NCBI GenBank assembly: GCA_947396885.1
Contig: OX377203.1
Location: forward strand, 21,269,253 to 21,333,252
Reading direction: 5' to 3'
Source: Heligmosomoides polygyrus polygyrus
Taxonomy: Eukaryota; Nematoda; Chromadorea; Rhabditida; Heligmosomidae
Length of the DNA: 64,000 bases
The position numbers were made by a program, and so were the translations under genes. Positions within the stretch are counted from its first letter, which is position 1. Every line of letters starts with the position of its first letter. This document shows, piece by piece, positions 45,740 through 59,000 of this stretch. The notes beneath the pieces were generated by a model. It made no database searches and was not told the origin of the DNA. It saw only the letters and a list, made by a program, of their open reading frames with translations.

Positions 45740-45895
45740 TAGTTGAGTTTAAAAGTACACGGATTGACGTGGCAGCTAGAAATGAAGGAACCCAGTTATT
45801 ACGCCATTTGCACTGCACATTTGCCAGTCCCGACTTTTCAGCATACTTGGAGTTACTGCCCCTCGACCGCCCGCGGAGGAAGAAGGAACGCACAG
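45740..45895 (+). other. Open stretch with a good donor, unassigned
   Basis: One plus frame reads VEFKSTRIDVAARNEGTQLL and then FSAYLELLPLDRPRRKKERT before a GTGAGT donor. There is no acceptable acceptor in phase and a stop lies upstream. It may be a gene fragment or a coincidence. Confidence 0.2.
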
Positions 45896-46019
45896 GAGTG
45901 AGTTTACTGCTCACATTGACGGGCAATGATTTACAGCCATCTCCGCATCGAACCCTTCTAGCAGATGGCTGGTTGCACTAAATTACTACCAGATGTGCCA
46001 GATTGTAGTTTTTGTTCAA

Positions 46020-46140
46020 GTCAGTCACTTCAAGCCTCAAGTGTCTAGTATCGAGGTTGTGGGCAGTTACAACGACGTTTTGTTGCGATCAAAACTTCGC
46101 CAGGCGGGGCTCGAGCGCGCACCGCCTGCTGATCGGAGCA
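46020..46140 (-). repeat. SINE-2 copy
   Basis: In reverse it has the tRNA-like head (CAGGCGGTGCGCGCTCGAGC, degenerate B box), then GAAGTTTTGATCGCAACAAAA and the ACTTGAGGCTTGAAGTGACT tail shared with the copy at 60.2 kb. Confidence 0.65.
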
Positions 46141-46161
46141 AAGCATCGTTCTAGTTTTGTG

Positions 46162-46311
46162 TTATTGACCTAATTCCCCTTCAGAGAGATCGTTGTCCGA
46201 CAGTTCGGTGACGTCGGTGTCATCTGACGACTCGATATGGGGCGAGACGTGGTTGGATGAAGCTGTTTCAAAGCGATAGTGTGCGGACCAGAGGCAGTCT
46301 ATGCAGCAGTG
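46162..46311 (-). CDS. Candidate terminal exon, unknown gene
   Basis: After an acceptor TTTTCAAG the frame is open for 49 codons to TAA: HCCIDCLWSAHYRFE, then an acidic Ser-rich tail SSDDTDVTELSDNDLSEGEL. The composition is typical of real protein. No upstream exon could be tied to it; the region to the right carries a mariner remnant, so the gene may be broken. Confidence 0.35.
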   Translation of the reverse strand, partial: HCCIDCLWSAHYRFETASSNHVSPHIESSDDTDVTELSDNDLSEGELGQ

Positions 46312-46654
46312 CTTGAAAACTCTTCAGTCGTTCTTCTCTTGTCAAATTAGCTACTTCGATGTCGAGTCATTATGTGCCATACCTGTGTTGACAGAGCGAC
46401 TTCAAGTCAGAAAGTGATCACGTCTGTGAATAGCTGTGAATACGAAGTGTGGTAACCAAGTGTTACCGCTGCTTGGAAAACCTTGTAAATGCCTGTATTT
46501 CTTGAAAGTTTCCCATGTTTATGGTTGCCTTTCTGTTATCTGTACTGTTGTTGGTTGTTCTGTAAATAAAATAAAATCTGATAGGAGCTTCAGTGAAGCA
46601 GGGTACCCGTTTGTCAGTCTCTCCTCCGTCCGCTGCGAAGGGAGCTTCTGAAAT

Positions 46655-46935
46655 ACATGATTACTGAAGATGAGAGTTGGGTCCTCTAGGATTCTAACAC
46701 GCATCATGTGGCTCCCTCGAGGAAGCCCCAGGGGAAGGCAAACGGGGCTTCATCCCAAGAAGTGTCTCAATTGTTGCTTCTGGGATTCGCGGGAAAAGTT
46801 GTATTACGGGTTGCTCTTGCTAAGGCACACATCTTCCGGTAGCATTTACGCCAATCAACTCCAGAAACTGGTGAACGCTGTTCGAGAGAACGGCGAAGAA
46901 AAGATGTGCTTCTCTCCACCTTCGCAATACCAGGT
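46655..46935 (+). pseudogene. Mariner transposase fragment
   Basis: Reading in two frames gives ITEDESWVL (first catalytic block, ending in a stop), TGLHPKKCLNCCFWDSREKL, YYGLLLL and YANQLQKLVNAVRENG, the order of the central mariner domain. Stops and a frameshift make it dead. It is a different mariner lineage from that at 5.8-6.9 kb. Confidence 0.75.
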
Positions 46936-47424
46936 CGCATGTAGCTAAAGAGGATTCTATTATATATGGAAGAGAAGCGTGCGTGTGTGTTTGTGTCTCC
47001 GTAACAACAGGAGTTGGGGCACTGCGATACTCAACGGTTGATGGCGGTCGGCAGCCTGTCTTGCGATTCAGTAGACGTACCGAATACGTCGCCAAACGTG
47101 CCTGGCGATTCAGCTGATTATCGACGGAGGGCCTTCACAGCAGGGGGGAAGGCAAACTATATTGATCGATATTATCGATTTTTTTGCTGATGCCATCTAA
47201 GTGGTTCAGTACTTCAGCTCTGGGGTAGTCGAGGTCGCTGAACACGAATCTGAAGTTCGTTTTTGAAGTTTCGATCGCCATCAATCGATATTGAGAAGAG
47301 ATGCTATTCCTACGGCGAAGCCGTTGAGAAGCCGCCAGAGCGGCCGACAGGCGCGAAAAATCGATATCTACATATGGCGACCATCACGCCGGGCCCCGTG
47401 GCGGTGCAAGTGTAAACCAGGCCT

Positions 47425-47715
47425 TACTCAATTCTTTTCGGGATATGCCACGCATTCTACCTCTACGGGATGTCGTGGAGGCGATTTGAATGCATTTTTG
47501 GTGATGCAATGACCTGCGCTGGCCAGCCAATGAACAAGTCACGCCGCGCCCCGTGACGGTTCTGATTTCCCAAACAAGTCTGATACCAATTCATGGACCC
47601 TGGAGGGAGACGGCTTGATCGGCCTGGACGGGAAATCCGAACCAGGAACCTGGTATCGGGTGCAGGCGACAGCCGGCGCCTCCTCCGGCTGCGCTCCATG
47701 CGCCCTTTAGGTAAC
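47425..47715 (-). repeat. SINE-1 copy
   Basis: GGGATGTCGTGGAGGCGATTTG, CAATGACCTGCGCTGGCCAG and, at the right, the head in reverse (CCGAACCAGGAACCTGGTAT, then GGTGCAGGCGACAGCCGGCG). A 20-base CCGTGACGG-type insertion splits the body. Confidence 0.75.
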
Positions 47716-48453
47716 GGAACACGTGAAAAACTGGAGGAGCTGAACTGGGGCACGGCTTCCCATCTATCTTGTTTCCTTGATACTCCCCTTGTGACCATCA
47801 CTTATTCAGACCCATAAGGCATTTCTAGCGCAGAAAAAAATCACCCAAATTGAAAATGCTGAACTGTGAACTGTGAACTGAAATTGAAAATGGGCGGTCA
47901 ACGAATTCTTGGACTCCCAGTCTCCCAGTTCTGGAGGAAGGGAACCGCACATCTGCCTATTAGGAGGCACACTGTAGTGACTATCGATGATTATTATATT
48001 ATATTGTTGAGTGAATTACATTGTATGCTGAATGCAAAATGAAGAAGAAAACGTTTAGTGGGAAATGATGTTTTCAGTTGCGATTGTTCATGCCCTTTCT
48101 AGGTGAACAAAATTTACAGTACCAATCCAGTGGGCATTGTGGGATGTCGGATGAGATCACGTTGCAAGCATTAGGCCGCATCAGGAAATTCTTACCTCTT
48201 TAACCCCATATAATATAATACAATAATTCTGTTTATTCGGACTGTGTAGTAATTTTTCAGACATCTCGCAAGAATGAATCTTTAATCTAACTTTCTTAGA
48301 ACAAGGATTCCCTTGACTTCTTTAAGACGTCCCGTTGCACTTCAGATACGTCTAATTTGGTTGAAAAAATTTTCTCTCTTCACTCCAGTTTGATACCAGA
48401 AGAGCTCGAATTAAAGTTTTTTGCTACACACATTCTCTGCCGAAGGATCTTCG

Positions 48454-48974
48454 GATCTATCCTAGTCGGGGGTGGTGGGGGGGGGGGGCACATATCTAAA
48501 GAGTACTAACAAATCGACTTGAGACTTACCGAGCGGCTCCTGGAGGACATAAATTTAGAAGATTCCCGAAGAAAAAAAGAAAAATTACATTTGTCTTCGC
48601 CGCCGTTGTAAGGATGCGAAGTTATGTGCCCTCCTCTCCATGTTAGATCCTGGTTATAACATGTCTGGCGGCGGTCAGCACGCGGCGTGCCGCTTTATGC
48701 GCCCTCCTCACCATGTTAGATCCTGGTTATAACATGTCAGGCGGTGGTCAGCACACGGAATGTCTTCATTGCGTCGCCCTTTGCCCGCCAAAACGGTTTA
48801 AAACCACGGCGATTTCTTTCTCTTTTTTGTTTGTTCGCTCGTTTTTTCTTTTCTTTTAGGTTCTATCGTGTTCTCCAGGAGTTGCTCGGTAAGTCTCAAG
48901 TCGATTTTTTACATACTTTTACACATTTCTTAGATAAGTGCCCCGCCCCCCCCCCCGACTAGGATAGATCCGGA
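48454..48974. mobile_element. Foldback element with internal direct repeat
   Basis: TCGGATCTATCCTAGTCGGG to AAGTCTCAAGTCGA-type arms of about 90 bp are mirrored at about 48870-48974. Inside, a unit GCCCTCCTCTCCATGTTAGA through GGTCAGCACGCGG is repeated once (48629-48686 and 48700-48757). No frame is supported. Confidence 0.75.
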
Positions 48975-49262
48975 CCTTCTGACACATATACCCAAAACCT
49001 AAACCCGGACTGCGCACGCTCTCTCGTTTGAGTTTCTCGAGCGACAGCATGAGTCGCCGTTGGATCCCAAAGAGTTGGTCCAGGACACAAAACAGAAAGG
49101 CTCGCAGAAAAGCAGCATAGATCGGAGAGATGGGGATCGCCCTGCCCGCTAGGGACTGTCCGATTACATGCCACTGGTGAGACAACAGGGTTCAGCCAAT
49201 CTCTTCAACACGAAATTCTAGGAGGGCTCCAGAAACAGCATAGATAGGAAATTGAGTGGGAA

Positions 49263-49268
49263 TTTATT
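49263..49268 (-). terminator. Candidate poly(A) signal of the NOMO gene
   Basis: AATAAA on the minus strand, about 215 bases after the NOMO stop codon and the first such hexamer downstream that I see. Its use is inferred from position only. Confidence 0.4.
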
Positions 49269-49482
49269 GAGCGTACAGATCAACAATCAACAACGACATT
49301 GTCAAACTCCTCAATGACAACAAGAAAAACACACACACACTCGAGCAGTGTGAAGTAACCGTACCACGTTGGGTTAATAGTTAAGCGGACAGTATCACAT
49401 TACTACTGAAATAACTTATTATTTAATCGAATTAATTACTTATATATAACAACGACTCTCCTGCGGTCTACTCAAAAAGGGC

Positions 49483-49998
49483 TCATTTCCGTTTCCTCCG
49501 CTCCATTGAGGGACTAGCCGGTCTGACTATGGACACGAATGAACGGAACAGCTCCACGGATTTTCCCTGAAACAGCGCAGGTCCGAGATACTAAACAAAG
49601 GGAAGCAATGGAAGCAGTTTAGTGCGAAAAACTACATTATTGACAGGGGTGCTGTGAACCGAGAATGGCGTCTTTGTAAAAAAAAAAGACCTCACAACAA
49701 CCTTCACCGTCATTAATTGCCACCTCGTTAACGCAAAAAGACGCCTCAGCCAGCTCTTGAGAGGTGCACTGTCTATACAGCATGTCGCCCCTTTGATCGC
49801 ATAGTAGCACTGGCCGACGTCCAGAAACGTCTCCATTCTTCTCTGCCAAAGCAGTCTAGTTGACCCTTCCGCTCGAAGAACACGAACAGCGACAACCTTT
49901 TCCTTCACGGCTTCCAGGGGCCGAATTCATCAACGACTTATGTGACTTTAACGGAGAATTGTAAGCTTATCAAGCGATATGGTGAGCGATAAGCCGCG

Positions 49999-50029
<31 letters not shown>

Positions 50030-53000
50030 TTATATTATTTATTTTGTTATCCGAGCTTTTTACGCGCCTTATCGCTCACCATATCGCTTGATAAGCTTAC
50101 AATTCTCCGTTGAAGTTACGTAAGTCGTTGATGAATCCGGTCCCAAAAAGAAGTCCGAACAACTCGCTAAGGGGTATAATAGTGTTTATTCGACATCCCA
50201 CGAAATCCAGTCGATTACGGCTCTCGTCTACGAAGCGTATTACATGGCCAGTCCACCTCACTTTCAATGACTAGGCTCATGCGACAGCGTCTCTGATCCT
50301 CCTGCGTCAACAAAGTTCGCAATTGCTATTCGGAGACGTTGGTTTCGGAGACGTACTTTAGTGAGGAAGAGCGTAGAGACGTACTGATGGACAAGGAGCT
50401 GTTCCTCGGTGAATACTTCTTCGACGCTCTTGGAAGTTCCCAGGCCGTTTGCTCCTGCCCAACTTCTACAATAAGTCGACGACTTGGCTCATGCGACAGC
50501 GCCCCTGATCCTCAACTTTCGAAAGCTCCTCTCTCACCTTCGCGAACGGTGTCACTCCGGACATTGTTCTTCTCATTCTTTGCTGAACAATGCTGATCGC
50601 AGCTTCATCCTAGCATCGTAAGACGCAGGAATTTGACTGTGCGTACGACAGCGCAAGAGAAACAGTGAATCGAACTGCTGAACAAAACCTTCGCCTTTCT
50701 CAATTCTTCGCTCCAGGAAACTCCAAGGTCGTTGGTCGGGTTGACATAGACTCTTAGGTACAGTTAGGTGGAATGCTCGTAGATGCTCTTTCCATTGAGG
50801 GATAACTGGCTTCCGGAACCTTTCGTTTTTCGCGAACATCGTCTTCGTAAGAGTCTGCTGCAGTCCAACGTTCCTACATACACGATCGAAATCGGTTGGA
50901 ATTCGCTCCGCATGGCTAATGATCGGAGTTATGGCCCGATATCGTCAGCGAAGTGAAGATGGAGCATCTGCCGCCCGTCGACTTCACTCCCATGTTTTCC
51001 CATTCTAGTTCGCGAATTACGTATTTGAGGATTGCGCTGAACAGCTCGGGATTCTCTCTGCCGAACTCCTCTCTTCACGTTGACAACGACGCCGTTGTAG
51101 AAAAGTGAGATCTTGGTCGTCGTTGTAGGAAGGTGAGATCTTGGACGTGAATCCACTACAGCTCTCGAAGGACGAATTGAGTGGAACGCCCTGTGTGAGC
51201 AGGGCGTCGACGATCGCTTCAGTTTCGACATATTCGAATGCCTTCTTCAGATCAATGAACGTAGGGCACAGCGGCACCTTGTACTTTCGCAATGCTTCGA
51301 ATGAGCTTCGTAACGGTGCGAATCGTGCTGAACCCTCCCGAAATCCCGCTGGTTTCTGCATGTCGTTCGTAGCTTTCTTCAGACGCCCTTCAAGAGCGAA
51401 TAACTTGTACACTACTGGCACAACGCAAGGCAGATCGGACGATAATTTCCAATGTCGTGCACGTCTCCCTTCTTGCACAGCAAAGGCATTCTGGTGAGCC
51501 TCCAGGAAGCTTTTGCCTTGCGGAGATAGTAACCTTATTAGGCTCAGTTTCCTCATTGATAAAGAGCAACATCTAGGTTCGATTTCTAGCGAACCATATG
51601 AAAAACTCACCTGGTTGAAGAAAATTAAAGCAAGGATGCCGAAGAACGGCAGGGCTAACAGTGATCCGGCACTGATCTCTATTTCTCCTGATCGTTTCGA
51701 CGACGTGATGGGAATTCGCACGACACGAACTGGAGCGTCCGTTGTGAAGAAAACTGCAAATTTATAGATTAGCCTTAGGACCTACATTATAGAAAACCAT
51801 GAAAGTACAGCTTTGAAAACAGCCTCCATGAGAATTTCAGAAATTTAAGCTAATCACGAAATGAAGCACGTTATTTAACTAGTGGCAGTATAAACCCATA
51901 AGCGTGGACCTGGGCATGAAATAGCAGAAAACCCTTGAACTATCTCATAACATATCAGAAAACTTCTGAAAGAAAGTACACTGAAAGAAGCACCCCTAGA
52001 ACAACAAAAACAAACCCGTCTTCGCTGGGAAGGTCTGCGGTTGACGATCCGGCTCGACTCGAACCGAGTACTCTCTGCCATCGCGTGGCAAATTGTTCAG
52101 GTAGAAAACAGTGACCGGAGCGTGCACCACCGACTGAGAGATGGTTTCTCCCTCACGTTGGACCGACACTCGATATGTCTGCGGCAAAGGCATCGTGCCG
52201 AACTCCATCTGAAACCACGCACACCTGACTTATGAACCCTATTCAAAGCTGCAACCAAAGCACAATTCCGTAGAAAATAATCCGTAATGTCTGAAGAGAA
52301 ATCAAAGCTTCTCATGCGTCATTATCCTCTACAGACCTCCTAGCGCTATTGAAATTTTAAATAGCCTCGTTTCTCTACATTCTATCATCTGTTTTTACCA
52401 CGAAAAAGTGTAAGTGCCAAGAGTGTTATAAGTGAAAGACTGTCCGCAGTTTGTTAAAAACTCCTACGCTGCACAACCGCTTTTGAAGGAGAGATCTGAT
52501 AAGCAGCAGGCGTAACAAGATCAGAGATAGTGACGTACCTCAACAGCAAGATCAGTGCTTAAGTCGTAAGGAGCAGCTACCATATCCAATCCCTTGAGGT
52601 CTTCGGCTGTCATTCGCACGTCGAACTGAGCAGGGAAGCAGTGTGGGGCCGCAGACCCGTCGGGTCCAGCTGAAACCGATGTAGTTAGTTCATTTTCTGC
52701 GTAGACCCTATCAGGTCAATCACGTGTTACTAGGGCAATTAATATAATCGATCAATTCATCAGAACGTTTTAGAACGCTGAGTCGCATATCAAAACATGC
52801 AAGTGCTCCGCGGGATTCTGAGTTCGACTTCACATTTACTGATTTTAATCCATTGACGACCGCGCGGCAAATCGCGTGTCTGGCGCGTGGGACCGCGCGC
52901 TGGGACCGCCTTGAGGCTCGAATCTCGGGCACTCATTACTTCACGGTATTCCAAATGAAGCTCCCTCTCCAATGGGTGAGCCACATACTGGAAAAGGCCG

Positions 53001-56000
53001 GAACAGGTTCGAAGCAAAACGTAGAAGATGTATTTGCTGCTACAAAAAGGTCAGCACAGAAAAGGGCGCACGTTCGTCACGAACCGTGCAAATAAGGTGA
53101 CCACACGATGTAGCAAGTGTTTGAAATATTTTTTCTGAATTGGGTTCAAGTTTTTCGCAAGAAATTTGACTAGATGTCTTAACCATGACCATTTTTGTAA
53201 GATATACGTAGCTGTTCGTGAGTAGTATCTATTTATTTGAGGTTTGAATAGTGTGTAGTGCTGATTTTTTTATCAAAGCTTTCGTTAGAAGTAAATGATT
53301 CTCGGACCACTGTGCAGGTTGCATTGGTAGGATCCAACGAATCTAATGAATACTAGTAAACTATGAAAAATCGAGGAAGTGCGCCGCAGCGAACATTTTT
53401 TTAACCGCGGGCCAAAATTGGGCCGCGCGGTCCCACGCGACAGAAAAACTGCGGGCCGAAATCGGGCCGCGCGGTCGTCAATGGGTTAAGCTCGAAATCT
53501 AAATCTACCGAGGGAGTGTAAGCAAACGTCCTTTTTCAGGTCTAAACATAAAGACCTAGATTTTATTATCAGTAGATTGTGGAAAAGGTCTAGGCCGGCC
53601 CCTTTTTCAAGGAAAATAGGAGCTTGATAGCAGTACTAACTTGAACTACTGTATAGTCTCCATCATCGTCTAAAACATGTGCGCAAAGAACAAACCAATG
53701 CCCTAAAGTAGACACACCTTGTCGTGCATCGGGCAATTTGGATGAGTAGCGTCCGCCTCCTGATGTTCAGCGGCATACACTTGGGCCGTCACAGTGGTCC
53801 CAGTAGAGAAGCACACAAAGTAGAGCCAAAGGAATCCCACCAACAACAGATTAGGATCTTCTAGTTAAGCTGCCATCTCTGGGCTTTCTTGCAGGTTCTC
53901 CGACGGATAGCCACTGGCGGTGTCACGTATGGTTAACGCATAGAGCTCCGCTCTGGCCTAGCCCCACGAAACGGTATCTTCGAGAAAGTCCTTTCTGAGC
54001 AGAAAAGTCATGAAGCTGGTTGACTGGCGTTCCTGTCGCACCCAAGCGTCGCCTGCAGTTCGCTTCCCCTCAAAGGTGTTGCGCAACCTCGTCGCCCAAG
54101 GCGGTACGGCGCGCTGGTACAAACCACGAACAGTGTACGCATAGACGATGCCCTCCCTGAACGCACTGCAGATGTTGACGACAGTGGTTGCCGGTCCACG
54201 GTCTCATAGGAAGTCATAGTAGACAATGGCTAGCAGATGGCTTCGATGTTGCGACCATGACTGCTCCTTACTGATGAGCTGGTAAGGTTCTGGCCTTGGT
54301 AAGGTTTCGAGAACATTCTATCGCATTTTGTTCACTATTACGCTGTTCTGTTTGCTATTTGTTCCTGGCTAATATCTGATTGTTTTCCTTGGTGACCGGT
54401 TTCTTCAATGTTGTGTTGCTTGCCTGTCAAAGTAGGGGTTGGTTTGCTTCCGCTAATTTATTTAACGGGTAGTCCCCTGTGGTCTTACTAGATGCAAATA
54501 CAAATTGCTGAATACAAAGCCAACATATTTCCCGATTTATCCTGCTGCCAGTTTATTTATGTTCATCCACAGGTCCTTTTATCCGAATCCCCTCTACCTT
54601 CACCTACAATGTTTTCTACTTAAAAAATTTGGCAAAGTTATGTCTCACTCTGCTTTGTCTTACTGACTAGCTTGCCACTCACGTGGGTGCTTGGTATACT
54701 GTTACCGACCGGCTGGAAATGATCACCCATATTTGGAGTGCTACTTCTTTTGTACATATGCTTTTGATGATTCTCGTTTCTCCGTACTGACATATGTATT
54801 CCAACATGCGTGTCCTCCCTTCTATGCCATCGCCTGGGGTGCGTATCAGTTTAAAGAGGCCTTTGAGATACAAGGCCCGCCCTGGGATCGTGCGCATAGA
54901 AGGTCGTAGACCAAGCGCATTACGCTCATGAGCCATATGTCTTTACGGTAGGTTTTTGTTTTCGCGTTCTTTGAAAGCAGCATAGGCATAATTCTGCTTT
55001 TGCTAAATATGTATGTGCTGGGCTAGTCTTTCGACAAAGCTAGGTGCCAGTCCCTCGTTTAATTTGTTTTTAATTTTCAAATTCAGAGCTGCAATAGATA
55101 TTTTTATGTAATGTAAATGGTGGATACGTGCAGCAGGGATACCAGAATTTTTAAGAGACCAAGTTGTTGGGTGACCAAAGTTTCATGGTATTCACAAATT
55201 CTGAAACCACAGTGAGACCACTCTGGACTCCTCGACTTCCAGTTTCCTCCTTGCGCTTTTCTTCCTTCTAAAATTGATGGATGTGTGTTCTTGTTTTTCG
55301 ACTGCACTTTTATCGACTAATTTTCAGTAGTTTTTTTTTTGCGTTAGCTGCTGTTTTGACATTTTGCTAGTGTATGCCTACTATATTTGCTACTGTGTTT
55401 GAGCGCGTCCTATGACGTATATAATAAATAAATAAATAAATAAATAAATTTTGGTATGAAAGTGTCCAAACGAGACCTTTAAGAACTTAGGATGAACTAG
55501 TCGCTCAGGACGGTTCCCTTGGTCGATTTTAACAAAACACATAGTACATTATGGAGCTGAAGTGGGATCAAGCCGTGTCCTCTTTGTACTATTACGCCTA
55601 TATCTGAAGAAGGGCTTATAACCGAAACGCCGCCACCAAAATCTGAGCTGATCATAAGGCAGGCCAGCATCACCGAGCCGTCTAGAAATAGTCGAAGACA
55701 ACTACCTTTTAACGACACCCGGTAGTGACAGTCGGGTTTCAGAGCTCGTATGCGGTAAGTGCCGTCTTGATTGGTGACCGCTTCAGACTGGTGTTGATCG
55801 CAGTGCTCGGACAACGCTTCCACTACCACGCCGACCACCGATGTTCCAGACATCTCGCGCACACGGCCGAACACACTTAATCACAGCCATTAAAATGAAT
55901 AATCTGAAATATGGTGCAGCAGTAAACAAGAAACTATTTAAATCACGATTCTCAAACATATCAAATTAAGGAAAAAATATTAGAAAAGTCACACAAAAAG

Positions 56001-59000
56001 CAAAGTCAACATGTTCTGCTGAAATACATAAGGCTGGTTATCAAACCGATCGCTATTTTAGGATCCTTAGCTAGCTCCAGTGGTGACTCTTGAGGTCTAC
56101 GACTTCTAACAAACTGTCAGCAATCAGGAGAAAATGGGATATCGCGCCTAAATTCTTGGATCCCCTGAAACTAGCCATCCTCTCGAGGCCTTCTGCCTGC
56201 CCAGTATACTCCAAATTCTCCCAGTTTATTCCTACGGAAAGGAGAACTGCGCAATCGTCATTGGAGAGAATTCGGCGGCTAGGTACAAAAGCAATCAGAT
56301 TCATTGAAGCGCACCCCACACCGTAACGTCGTCGTGCCTTGTATTTAGGTCCATCTTGATGCCTCAGACAGCCAAGGATCTCAACATGTAAGCGTTGCTG
56401 CCACTTAGTCGCGAAACCATATCCTTGTTTATCCTCACCGGCAACCGTCACCCCGCTGTCATTTCGCCCTCACGGAGCGAGCGCCGTATCCGCGCCGGGC
56501 ACACAAACCGCGTCAGCGTGGCGGAACTGATAACGTTTTTGAACGATCTGCCGGCGACTTTCAAGGTCGCACTTTCTCACTATGAGATGAGAAAAGATAT
56601 TGTAGTAAGAACAAAGCAGCTAGCAACTTTGGCTGCAAAGTAGCCAAGAACTGCCGCTCACCTGAACGCCACCCTCTTTCCTCTGAGCTCGACATGCTCA
56701 TGCTGACCTTCTTTCACAGTTATCGTTGTCGTTGATGGCTCGAACTTATACTCTTGGAGAATAGCTCGGAGGAAGTAGTCGCCTGGCGCCTGAAGATATC
56801 ACGATATTCCAATAATTCGTAGTTTTACTCAATTTAATACTGACGTTTTTAGGACTATCATCCTAGTTACAATAGCATCTGCTTTGACCTCAAACAGCTA
56901 AAAATTTTAGTAACTGAGTACCCCTTGAAATCCTGTTAAATCATGCTCTTTAATCCATTAAAATACACTTCAGACGTCAACAAGGAATGCCCCCTCGAAT
57001 GTCAAACCAACACTAAAAGGTTCCTGTATGATAATAAACCATTTCTCAGGGGTCGTACGGCCAATTCTATAGTGTACTTGAAACACCAATTAGATTTAGA
57101 GCACGTCGTGCACTGTGAAGCGAAGCATCAACAATCTTCTCGTATCACTTCCTGAGTGCAACTCTTCCTTACCAATCCTACGAAGTTGATCTCTCCTGAT
57201 TTCTCGATCATGCTGTTACTTCGGTAGTCCTTTCCTCCAACAATCGATAGCAGTACATCTTCTAGCCGCTCAGATGTCTCCTTGTCAGACTGAAAAGGAG
57301 AAGTGCTTTTTCTTTCGTCTTAAAACCTCGCCATTCTTGTTGAATGCTGAAGCTGAATGCTGAAGCGGAAACCTCGTTATGAAAGCTTGACGTGTCGGCT
57401 ATGCCTCCTCCTCGGAGGTCTAACAATGGCTCGAAGCATTAGCTTCGCACTCTACCTCGTTCAAATGCTTCAGCGGCGTTGCGTTTCATACACAAATATG
57501 AAAATAGAACGAAACCCCGAATCGAAACAGCTTCTCGGTGAGAGTGTAAGAATTATTTCACTAAGCGCTACCAGTAGGTGCCACTGTATTTTTCAGCCAG
57601 CTTGTGTAAACATTGGGTGAATTCCTGATCTTAATGCAGTATAAGTCATGTAATAGCACGTATAAAGGACGAATTGGGAGGCTGCTAGGAGTCCGCGTCT
57701 AGTAGTATCTAACGGGCGAACTACCTGTAACCGAATTGCGCTATTCGACACAGACATAGAAACAGACAGCGGTAACGACTTGGATATTGGATGCCGGACG
57801 CCTGAGACAGAAATTTCTTCTAGAAAAGAAATCAAAACGGTTCGGATTTTCTAGTTGAAGTCTCGACATTACCAACGGAAACTGTTTTCCTTCCAAAAAT
57901 GTCCGTTTTTACACTGCCCCTACAGCTGTCCCGTAGCCGGAAGCTACGGCTGTCCCTAACTGTGATTGTAGACTGCACAGTGACTTCCATTCGCAAGTGG
58001 CTAGCTGACGTTGAAACAATGAAGACGCCACACATTAGTGCTGAAGTCGTTTGCGTCTCGATTCAAGCATTTCGGCATGTGTTTCTGTATTGCGATTCAA
58101 AACACAGGCGCGGGTGGGGCATGTGGCCGGATAAGGATCAAATTTAAGGCATACATCCATTTTCTAGAATTCTAAAACGACAGCAAGGCCAAACGGGGAG
58201 CCCTACAACAGATGTTGGATATGGAAACGCCGTTGGAGAAGCACTGCTTCAACCTACAAGCCGTTAACTGGTTCACAACAGGTACATTATCGAAGTCGTT
58301 CACTAACCACAACGACAGTCAGCTTGCTCAGCTTGGTGCTGATTATCTGTCCAACATGACCACGCTTCTCAGCGAATGAATAGCCATCGAGCTCGGCGAT
58401 GATCTTCATTTCCTCAGCGCGGCGAATGGGTCCAACTCTGTAACAGCTTGGAGTTAAAGTTGAAAACGTACCACAAAATCTACAAATTGCATGAAAACAC
58501 AACTAAGACTTTTTATTCGCCGAAATAGAACAATCGCGGAAATAGGCAAATTTACCTTTTCCCAAATATTCAAACACATATAACGTAGATATCTGCTCTG
58601 TAGGTAAAGAAAAATCCATATTTTCTCATCCAGTCGTAGGATTAGAAGTTTACACAGTCACCTTGCAGCCCGAAAAAAGAAAAAGTTCACCTGTATTTTC
58701 CCTTTGAATCGGAGACCGTCTCAAAATGCACACTAACGTCCTGCTTATGCTTAGCTGTGATCTGAAATCATTTTTCTATAGCAGCCCAAACAGATGTGAA
58801 AACACGGAAGCCAAGTGTCCTCAAAAATACATAGGCCTTACCTTAACGCCTGGTACAACAGGTGTAATCGATCCATCGATGAATATTCCCTTCACAGCAG
58901 CGAATGTGACCGCATTTTCAGCGCAATCTCCCCTTTAATAGCAATTAGTTACTCAAGATCCCTTGCAGGAATTAGGAACCCATTCGAGCAGACCTGAATC

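Noticed and set aside
45600..45900. Two adjacent protein-like readings (LNGKTPTV and VEFKSTRIDVAARN) considered as one exon pair.
   Set aside because: They are in different frames separated by only about 14 bases, too short for an intron, and the upstream stop cannot be bypassed.
46519..46665. Minus-strand frame after a TTTCAG acceptor (KLPSQRTEERLTNGYP) considered as the NOMO tail exon.
   Set aside because: The exon at 49483-49566 is nearer, in the right phase and gives the expected short basic tail; this one lies beside mariner debris.
48919..49185. 88-codon minus frame considered as NOMO C-terminus.
   Set aside because: It overlaps the foldback element and carries no continuity with the membrane-helix exon.
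57720..57835. A segment with acceptor TCTCAG and donor CAG|GTAGTT that at first looked like a NOMO exon (SKSLPLSVSMSVSN).
   Set aside because: The exons at 58308-58437 and 57173-57289 join directly in phase 0 and give continuous NOMO similarity, leaving no room for it.
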